DNA of 64,000 bases from JBFKQC01 sp041627895 (GTDB lineage Bacteria > Pseudomonadota > Alphaproteobacteria > Rhodobacterales > Rhodobacteraceae): assembly GCA_041627895.1 (NCBI GenBank), contig JBFKQC010000002.1, positions 62,001-126,000 on the forward strand. Direction: 5' to 3'. This document shows, piece by piece, positions 25,745 through 32,124 of the stretch. The position numbers and the translations under genes were made by a program. Each line of letters begins with the position of its first letter. Position 1 is the stretch's first letter. The notes under the pieces are model-generated. The model saw nothing but the letters and a program-made list of their open reading frames with translations. It was not told where the DNA came from and did not search any database.

Positions 25745-26131
25745 ATGGCTTACACGATCGACCGCAGCTTTCCCGGCGCAAGCCTGGCAGAGATCGACGG
25801 ACGCGCCCGCAAGGCATTGGCCGATGCCGGGTTCGGCGTTCTGACCGAGATCGACGTCAAGGCGACGATGAAGACGAAGCTGGATGTCGCGATGCCGGAA
25901 TATCGGATCCTCGGCGCCTGCAATCCGAAGATGGCGTATCAGGCCATCGGGATCGAGCCGAAGGTGGGCGCGATGCTGCCCTGCAACGTGATCCTGCGCG
26001 AGACCGGCGCCGGCGTAGAGGTCTCGGCGATCGACCCGGTGGCCTCGATGACGGCGATCGACAATGCCGAACTCAAGGCCGTCGCCGGACAGGTGCGCGA
26101 CCTGCTGGTCGGGGCGGTGGCCGCGATCTGA
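25745..26131 (+). CDS. DUF302 family protein
   Basis: 128 aa, start at ATG 25745 after GGAGAGGACGAA. The whole protein is one DUF302 domain: SFPGASLAEIDGRARKALADAGFGVLTEIDVKATM, then YRILGACNPKMAYQAI (conserved Gly-Ala-Cys-Asn-Pro), then VGAMLPCNVILRE. No signal peptide, so cytosolic. DUF302 proteins are widespread near sulphur, copper and heavy-metal genes but have no established biochemical function. The two conserved Cys (in GACNP and LPCN) could be metal or redox sites. Confidence 0.9.
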   Translation: MAYTIDRSFPGASLAEIDGRARKALADAGFGVLTEIDVKATMKTKLDVAMPEYRILGACNPKMAYQAIGIEPKVGAMLPCNVILRETGAGVEVSAIDPVASMTAIDNAELKAVAGQVRDLLVGAVAAI

Positions 26132-26273
26132 TCCCACGGCCCGGTGCCCGCCGATGGCCCGGATGCGGCCCGCCGCGGCGGGCGCCGGTCGGTTTCGGTC
26201 ACGTCCGCCGCAAGGACCGGCCGGATGACCGGCCCCGCCGCTTACGGTCGCCGTGTCACGTTCGAGTGACCCC

Positions 26274-26287
26274 TTGATCGAAATCAA
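26274..26287. promoter_or_regulatory. Perfect FNR-type box before small Cys protein and ABC operon
   Basis: TTGATCGAAATCAA is a perfect TTGAT-N4-ATCAA palindrome. Its centre is 66.5 bp before the GTG at 26347. A -10-like CATAAC (26307-26312) lies where a class II FNR-dependent promoter (site centred about -41) would need it. Confidence 0.7.
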
Positions 26288-26346
26288 AGTGTCAGGCGGC
26301 GTCTGCCATAACGCTGAAACCGAGTGGAATTCAGGAGATCGGACCC

Positions 26347-26676
26347 GTGCGGCGGGGGGACGCGAAATCTCTGATCAGCATTGCCGTGCTGGCGGTTCTG
26401 GTGGCCCTGTTCCTGCCGTCCGCGCCGCCGGCCCTGTATGCCGGTGCCGCTGCCAACGGTCTTGTCTCCGACAGCGCGGGCGTCGGCGCCGACACACCCG
26501 CCGCCGACAACATGCATGGAAGCCATTGCATCGCGCATCCGGACTGCGCCGCGCTCGTCCCGCAAGAGGGGCCGCAGCCCCGCCCCGTCAATGAACCGGT
26601 GATTTCCTTCGGTTTCCGGACAGGCACCGCATCAATGGCCGGCCCGCCGCCGCTGCATCCTCCGAGATCGCTCTGA
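26347..26676 (+). CDS. Small exported protein with C-x5-C and PPP tail
   Basis: 109 aa from a GTG with TTCAGGAGA 9 bases upstream. Residues ~9-33 (LISIAVLAVLVALFLPSAPPALYAG) are a signal peptide or anchor. GSHCIAHPDCAAL contains the C-x5-C motif with extra His; the end is AGPPPLHPPRSL. Same plan as the proteins at 16487 and 17702. It directly follows a perfect FNR-type box and precedes the YHS-linked ABC operon by 190 bp, so it may be the first gene of that transcript. Function unknown. Confidence 0.65.
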   Translation: MRRGDAKSLISIAVLAVLVALFLPSAPPALYAGAAANGLVSDSAGVGADTPAADNMHGSHCIAHPDCAALVPQEGPQPRPVNEPVISFGFRTGTASMAGPPPLHPPRSL

Positions 26677-26762
26677 TCGGCGCGCGTCGATCCGATTGGG
26701 GCGTTATGGTGGGCGCGATCGCCGGGCCAGATCCCGGCAGCTTTCCGGTCGGAGGCACGAAG

Positions 26763-26870
26763 ATGACAATCCGGCATCGCAATACATCCAGAACCGACAC
26801 GACATCCGAGCCGGCAACACCAGGGGCAACACCGGGGCCGGTGCCTTTGCGGACAAGGTGGCGCACGTGA
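26763..26870 (+). CDS. Possible 35-residue peptide translationally coupled to ABC permease
   Basis: An ATG at 26763 follows a strong GGAGG site. The 35-codon frame (Thr/Pro/Arg-rich, MTIRHRNTSRTDTT at the start) ends in a TGA that overlaps the GTG start of the permease (GTGA). The composition is not typical of a folded protein. It could be a leader peptide that controls permease translation, or chance; the ribosome site and overlap are the only evidence. Confidence 0.4.
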   Translation: MTIRHRNTSRTDTTSEPATPGATPGPVPLRTRWRT

Positions 26871-27997
26871 TCCGGCTGGCCTGGAAGAACGCGCTGTTGC
26901 GCCCCGGCCGCACCGTCCTGATCGTGCTGTCCGTTGCCGCCGTGCTGGCCGAAATCCTCGTGCTCGAAGGTTTCCTGGCGGGGTCCTATACGCAGTTGCG
27001 CCAGGCAGTCCTGCGACGCGGCGGGGATGTCATGGTGGCGCAGGCGGGTGTGACCAATTTCCTGGCGACCCGCTCGATCCTGCCGCAGCAGACCCGCGCG
27101 GCGGTCGAGGCGATCCCCGGCGTTTCCGGAACGCACCCGCTGGCCGCGCTCGCGGCGATCTACGAGGCAGGCGACCTGCGGACGCCGATCATCGTTCTGG
27201 TCTATGACGACGCGGGCGGTCCGGCCGGCATCATGTCCGGACGCCCGCCCACCGAAGACGGCGAGATCGCGGTGGATCACGCGCTGGCCGAACGCTACGG
27301 GCTTGTCCCCGGCGATACGCTGACGCTTTCGGACTACGATTTCACGATTTCCGGCATCACGCGCGGCGAGGCCGCCCTGTTCACGCCGTTTGCCTTCATG
27401 AATTTCGACACGCTGATCGAGTTCTATTTCGATTCGGATGTCGCGTCCGATATCGCCGCGTTCCCGCTGTTGAGCTTCCTCGCCGTGGACGCGGCGCCCG
27501 GCACCGACCCCGCCGAACTAGCCGAACGGATCACCGCGCAGGTCGCGGACGCCCAGGCAATCCTGCCGAAAGACCTGGCCCTGAACGACGAGGGGCTGGG
27601 GCGCGAGCTTTTGGGGCCGATCCTGAACCTGCTTCTTGGTCTCAGCTACGGCATCGGTGCGATGGCCATCGGCATGTTCACCTTCGCGGCCGTCCGCAGC
27701 CGCCGCAAGACGCTGGGCGTTCTGCGCGCGCTCGGCTTCACCGCGCGCGATATCGTCACCGGGATTGTCGCCGAGGCCGTGGCCATCGCCGTGGCGGCCA
27801 TTCCGCCCGGGCTCCTCCTGGCCATCGGCCTGGCGGCGCTGATCGAGTGGGTGGCCCCGGTCTATCTGCTGCAGGTGATGGAGCCGCGGGCATTGCTGCA
27901 GACCGCGCTGGTCGCGGTGGTGCTGGCGGTCCTCGGCGCGCTTGCGCCGTTGCGCATGCTGATGCGGCTCGATCCCGCCACGGCCTTCAGGGAGTAG
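26867..27997 (+). CDS. ABC transporter permease, FtsX/MacB type (first)
   Basis: 376 aa from GTG 26867 (MIRLAWKNALLRPGRT). Topology is typical of the MacB/LolCE type: one N-terminal helix (~17-38), a ~200-residue periplasmic domain, then three helices (~255-280, ~300-328, ~345-365) with LGVLRALGFTARDIV at the coupling helix. Next gene starts 5 bp after its stop. With the second permease and ATPase it forms a complete mechanotransmission-type ABC system that would act on periplasmic or outer-membrane substrates rather than pumping through the membrane. Confidence 0.9.
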   Translation: MIRLAWKNALLRPGRTVLIVLSVAAVLAEILVLEGFLAGSYTQLRQAVLRRGGDVMVAQAGVTNFLATRSILPQQTRAAVEAIPGVSGTHPLAALAAIYEAGDLRTPIIVLVYDDAGGPAGIMSGRPPTEDGEIAVDHALAERYGLVPGDTLTLSDYDFTISGITRGEAALFTPFAFMNFDTLIEFYFDSDVASDIAAFPLLSFLAVDAAPGTDPAELAERITAQVADAQAILPKDLALNDEGLGRELLGPILNLLLGLSYGIGAMAIGMFTFAAVRSRRKTLGVLRALGFTARDIVTGIVAEAVAIAVAAIPPGLLLAIGLAALIEWVAPVYLLQVMEPRALLQTALVAVVLAVLGALAPLRMLMRLDPATAFRE

Positions 27998-28002
27998 GCG
28001 CC

Positions 28003-29112
28003 GTGCTGAACTGGACGCTCCGCGAACTGATCTCCGCCCCGCAGCAGCTGCTGGCGAGCGTCGCCGCCGTCGCGGGTGCCTTCGCGCTGGTGTTGTTCTT
28101 CGAAGGCATCTTTGCCGGCGAATCCGAGCAGATCGTCGCGCTGATCGAGCGCACCGAGGGCGACGTCTGGGTGATGCAGAAGGGCGTGGGCAACATGCAC
28201 ATGGCGACCTCCTTCGTCTCGGACTGGAAGATCGACGCCGTGGCCGATGTCGAGGGCGTCGAAAAGGTCACGCCGATCCTCTACCTGAATTCCGCGATCG
28301 AGGCCGGGGGGCGCAGCTGGTTCTCTTTCGTTGTCGGGCTGGAGGCGGGCGACGGGCGCGCGGGACCATGGAAGCATGCGGGCGGTGCGCCCCTGCCCGG
28401 GCCGGGAACGGCCATCGTGCCGGATATCTTCGCCGCGGATGCCGGGCTTGCCATCGGCGGCACCGTGCGCATTGCCGGGCGCGACTTCGCCGTGGCGGGG
28501 TTCTCGGCCGATACCTTCTCGATGGCGAATTCGATCACCTATGTCACCATGTCGGATCTGGCCGATACCATGTCGTCCATCGGCAGCGTCAGCTACATGC
28601 TGGTGGATGCCACGCCGGGCGTCGACCCGGCGGCGCTCGCCGGCCGGATCATGGACCAAGTCGAGAACGTCAATGCGCTGACCCGGGCCGAGTTTTCTGC
28701 CCGCGACTATTCCATCGCCGTGCAGATGGGGCTGGAAATCGTCTGGATCATGACCCTGATCGGCGGTGCGCTGGCGGTGCTGCTGACCGGCTTTATCGTC
28801 TATTCCCACATCTCGGAACGCGAACGCGAACTGGCGGTGATGAAGGCGCTCGGGGTGCGCAACCGCGCGATCTACGCGTCCACCATGCTGCAGGCGCTGG
28901 CCATCGGCGCGATGGCATTCCTGCTGGCCGTGGCGCTGATGACGGCGGCGGTCCCGCTTACGGAATGGCTGATGCCCAAGGTCAGCCTGGCGATGACCGG
29001 CGCGGCGCTGATCCGCACGGGCGTCACCGCGCTGATCGTCTCGCTGGTCGCCTCGATCATTCCGGTCCGCCGCGTGCTGTCGGTCGACCCCGTCACCGCC
29101 TTTCAGCAATGA
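28003..29112 (+). CDS. ABC transporter permease, FtsX/MacB type (second)
   Basis: 369 aa from GTG 28003 (MLNWTLRELISAPQQL), with AGGGAG just upstream. Same topology as the previous gene: N-terminal helix (~17-37), large periplasmic domain (~40-240), three C-terminal helices, and the coupling-helix motif LAVMKALGVRNRAIYA. It is a diverged partner of the first permease, so the transporter is probably a heterodimer like LolC/LolE. It is followed 10 bp later by the ATPase gene. Confidence 0.9.
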   Translation: MLNWTLRELISAPQQLLASVAAVAGAFALVLFFEGIFAGESEQIVALIERTEGDVWVMQKGVGNMHMATSFVSDWKIDAVADVEGVEKVTPILYLNSAIEAGGRSWFSFVVGLEAGDGRAGPWKHAGGAPLPGPGTAIVPDIFAADAGLAIGGTVRIAGRDFAVAGFSADTFSMANSITYVTMSDLADTMSSIGSVSYMLVDATPGVDPAALAGRIMDQVENVNALTRAEFSARDYSIAVQMGLEIVWIMTLIGGALAVLLTGFIVYSHISERERELAVMKALGVRNRAIYASTMLQALAIGAMAFLLAVALMTAAVPLTEWLMPKVSLAMTGAALIRTGVTALIVSLVASIIPVRRVLSVDPVTAFQQ

Positions 29113-29122
29113 GGATGCCGCG

Positions 29123-30004
29123 ATGACCACACCGATCCTGAGCGCCCGCGACATCGTCAAGACCTTCGGCGAGGGCCACACGCTGGTGCGAGCTGTCGAC
29201 GGGGTTTCGCTGGATCTGGCGCCGGGCGAGCTTGTGACCATCACCGGGCCGTCCGGGTCCGGCAAGACGACGCTGGTGTCGATCCTGGGCGCGCTGTTGC
29301 GGCCCAACTCGGGCACGGTGCGGATCGACGGGACCGACCTTTCGGACATGAGCGAGGTCGAACTGTCGCGCCTTCGGGCGCGATCCGTCGGCTTCGTGTT
29401 TCAGTCCTTCAACCTGCTCGAGGCACTGAGCGTGCGCGACAACGTGCTCTTTCCCGCGCACCTGGCCCCCGGCGGCACAAGGGCGGCCGAGGCGCGCGCC
29501 GACGGCCTGCTTGCGAAACTCGGCCTGACCGAGCGCCGCGACGCCCTGCCCCGGACGCTGTCGGGCGGCGAAAAGCAGCGCGTCGCCATCGCCCGCGCGC
29601 TGATCAACGAACCCAGGCTGATCATCGCCGACGAACCCACGGGCAACCTAGATACCAGGAGCGGCCAGCAGGTGGTGATGATCCTGCACGACATCGCGCG
29701 CGACCAGGGCCGGTCAGTCCTGATCGTGACCCACGACCAGCGGGTCGAGGAGGTTGCCGACCGCGTGCTCTGGCTGGAGGACGGCGTGATCCGCGATCGC
29801 AAGGCCGAGGCGCGCGACTGGGTGCGCGACCCGGTCTGCAACATGGCACTCGACGGCTGGACCTCGACGATCTTTGCCGACCACGGCGGCACGCGGTTTC
29901 ACTTCTGTTCGGATCGCTGCCGCGAGCGGTTCCTTGCCGCGCCCGAGAAATACCTGGGCGACGGATCGGGTACCGTCATCCCCCTCGAAAGGAGGCCGAA
30001 ATGA
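29123..30004 (+). CDS. ABC ATPase fused to C-terminal YHS domain
   Basis: 293 aa. Residues ~1-225 are a LolD/MacB-type ATPase: Walker A GPSGSGKTT (~43), Q-loop FVFQSFNLLEA, signature LSGGEKQRVAIARAL, Walker B LIIADEPTGNLD, switch His VTHDQR. Residues ~237-285 are a YHS domain: RDPVCNMALDG, then GTRFHFCSDRCRERFLAAPEKYLG, with Cys in PVCNM and the CSDRC pair. YHS domains are metal-associated and occur in copper proteins. The fusion is unusual and suggests that ATPase activity or assembly is controlled by a metal. The stop overlaps the next ATG (ATGA). Confidence 0.93.
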   Translation: MTTPILSARDIVKTFGEGHTLVRAVDGVSLDLAPGELVTITGPSGSGKTTLVSILGALLRPNSGTVRIDGTDLSDMSEVELSRLRARSVGFVFQSFNLLEALSVRDNVLFPAHLAPGGTRAAEARADGLLAKLGLTERRDALPRTLSGGEKQRVAIARALINEPRLIIADEPTGNLDTRSGQQVVMILHDIARDQGRSVLIVTHDQRVEEVADRVLWLEDGVIRDRKAEARDWVRDPVCNMALDGWTSTIFADHGGTRFHFCSDRCRERFLAAPEKYLGDGSGTVIPLERRPK

Positions 30005-30792
30005 AACCCGTGCTCCCGCTTCTGCTGGCAAGCCTTCTTGGGACTGCGGTCCCGTCATTCGCCGCATCGGACGGTGCCGCGCGCGGGCTGGCCATCGCCC
30101 TGGAATCCGAACGCCGCGATACCGGCTGGCGCGACAGCACCGTGGCGGTGACGATGATCCTGCAGGACCGCCGCGGCCAGACCCGCGAGCGCCGCTTGCG
30201 CCTGTCGATGCTGGAAAAGCCCGGCAACGACGGCGACAAGACGCTGACGATCTTCGACTCGCCCCCCGACATGGCCGGGACGCTCTTTCTCAGCCATGCC
30301 GTCGTCGGGGCGGACGACAACCTCTGGCTCTACCTGCCGTCGCTGAAACGGGTCAAACGCATCTCGTCCTCGAACAAGACAGGCGCGTTTTTCGGCAGTG
30401 AATTCGCCTACGAGGACATCAGCGCGCCGGAGATCGGCAAATTCACCTATAACTATGTCGGCGACAAATCCTGCGGGCGGCTGACCTGTTTCGTGGTGGA
30501 GCGCTTCCCCGCCTATCGCAATTCCGGCTACAGCAAACTGATCACCTGGTTCGATACATCCGAGTACCGACCGCAGCGCATTGACTATGTCGATCGCTCG
30601 GGCCGGATTCTGAAGGTGCTGACGCTGTCAGGCTACAAGCGTTACGCCGGTCGGTTCTGGCGGCCGCAGACACTGACCATGCAGAACAACAAGACCGGCA
30701 AGACCACGATATTGCGCTATGGAAACTACGCCTTCGGACGCGGTCTGACTGACGCCTATTTCAGCCAGGGCAATCTGAGGAATATCCAATGA
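30001..30792 (+). CDS. Outer-membrane lipoprotein-sorting (LolA-like) protein
   Basis: 263-aa exported protein of the LolA-like fold group often annotated outer-membrane lipoprotein-sorting protein. Signal peptide ends near PSFAAS (~21). Family features: a long curved beta-sheet with TIFDSPPDMAGTLFL, DDNLWLYLPSLKRVKRISSSNKTGAFFGSEFAYEDI (~100-140) and WFDTSEYRPQRIDY. It would bind a hydrophobic or lipid cargo in the periplasm. It is coupled to the ATPase upstream and to the barrel gene downstream by ATGA overlaps, so it likely passes cargo between the ABC machine and the outer membrane. Confidence 0.9.
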   Translation: MKPVLPLLLASLLGTAVPSFAASDGAARGLAIALESERRDTGWRDSTVAVTMILQDRRGQTRERRLRLSMLEKPGNDGDKTLTIFDSPPDMAGTLFLSHAVVGADDNLWLYLPSLKRVKRISSSNKTGAFFGSEFAYEDISAPEIGKFTYNYVGDKSCGRLTCFVVERFPAYRNSGYSKLITWFDTSEYRPQRIDYVDRSGRILKVLTLSGYKRYAGRFWRPQTLTMQNNKTGKTTILRYGNYAFGRGLTDAYFSQGNLRNIQ

Positions 30793-31970
30793 GAAGCGCT
30801 TTGTGGCCCGCCGTCGCGTTCTCGCTCGTGGCGGGTCAGGCGGGCGCGCAGACATCCCTGACCGGTTCTGTCGCCGGCGAGTTGCGGTATTTCCCGCAAA
30901 GCCCCGCATTTGCCGGGCAAGCCGATGATCGATTGCAGCTTTCCACCAGCCTGGAAGCCCGGTTTTCCTACGACTTCGACGGCGGCAGCGACCGGATCGT
31001 CGTTACACCGTTCCTGCGCTTCGGCGGAGCCGGCGACGGCCGCGATCACGTCGACCTGCGAGAGGCCTACTGGCTGCACCAGGGCGACGGCTGGAGCCTG
31101 ACGGCCGGTATCGACAAGGTATTCTGGGGCGTCACCGAAAGCCGCCACCTGGTCGACATCATCAACCAGGACGACGCGCTGGAAGATATCGACGGCGAGG
31201 ACAAGCTGGGCCAGCCGATGGTCGGCCTGTCGGTCTACGGCGATCACGGCACGTTCAGCGTCTATGTGCTGCCGTGGTTCCGCGAGCGCGAGTTTCTCGG
31301 CTTCGGGCGGCGCCTTGGCGGTCCCGCGCCCATCGGGTCCGCGACCTTTGAGTCGCCCGACGGAACCTCTCATGTCGATTTCGCAGTTCGCTGGTCCCAT
31401 TCGGTCGGCGATCTCGATATCGGGCTGTCCTATTTCGACGGCACCAGCCGCGAACCGCGGATGATCCCGACCGGCCCGGCGCTGGTGCCGCATTACGACC
31501 AGATCGGCCAGGCCGGGCTCGATCTGCAACTGACCGCGGGCGACTGGTTGTGGAAGCTCGAGGCGATCCGGCGCAGCGGGCACGGGCCGGATTTCTGGGC
31601 CGCCACCGCCGGGTTCGAATGGACAATTCCCGGCATTGCGGGCACCGGCGCCGATTTGGGCCTGATCGCGGAGTACAGCCACGACGGCCGGCACCCGGTG
31701 CTGGCGCCCGCGACGATCTACGACGACGATCTGTTCCTCGGCGCCCGCCTCGGGCTGAACGATATCAACGATACCAGTCTTCTCGCCGGAGCGCTCATCG
31801 ACCGCGACACCGATGCCCGCGTGTTCCTGTTCGAGGGGCAGCGGCGACTGGGGGAGAACTGGCTTCTGTCGCTGGAGGGTCGGTTCTTCGGCGGCGCGGT
31901 CGCGCCCGATCCGATCTCGGCAATCCGGAACGACGACTACCTGTCGCTCAGCCTGAAGCGATCCTTCTAG
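30789..31970 (+). CDS. Putative outer-membrane beta-barrel protein
   Basis: 393 aa with a signal peptide ending near GAQTS (~21). The mature protein has alternating hydrophobic strands with many aromatic residues, short turns and a C-terminal Phe (LSLSLKRSF), all typical of outer-membrane barrels. The sequence resembles DUF1302-type barrel proteins in overall character, but I am not certain of the family. It is the last gene of the permease-permease-ATPase/YHS-LolA-like-barrel operon, so the operon encodes parts for inner membrane, periplasm and outer membrane. Confidence 0.75.
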   Translation: MRSALWPAVAFSLVAGQAGAQTSLTGSVAGELRYFPQSPAFAGQADDRLQLSTSLEARFSYDFDGGSDRIVVTPFLRFGGAGDGRDHVDLREAYWLHQGDGWSLTAGIDKVFWGVTESRHLVDIINQDDALEDIDGEDKLGQPMVGLSVYGDHGTFSVYVLPWFREREFLGFGRRLGGPAPIGSATFESPDGTSHVDFAVRWSHSVGDLDIGLSYFDGTSREPRMIPTGPALVPHYDQIGQAGLDLQLTAGDWLWKLEAIRRSGHGPDFWAATAGFEWTIPGIAGTGADLGLIAEYSHDGRHPVLAPATIYDDDLFLGARLGLNDINDTSLLAGALIDRDTDARVFLFEGQRRLGENWLLSLEGRFFGGAVAPDPISAIRNDDYLSLSLKRSF

Positions 31971-32124
31971 CCGGGGACGACAGAATGCACGGATACGCCG
32001 AGTTCGCGCAATCGACCCGATATGGGCCGCTGCCCCGGACGGCAGACTGCGGTTTTGCGGCACAGGCGGAAGCGGCCACACACTTGGCCGGCGACTTCGA
32101 GGGCGTGGCCGCTTCGGGTGCCGG

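Noticed and set aside
26168..26183. GCCCGCCGCGGCGGGC palindrome after DUF302 gene as terminator
   Set aside because: No loop and no T-tract; self-complementary GC runs arise easily at this GC content.
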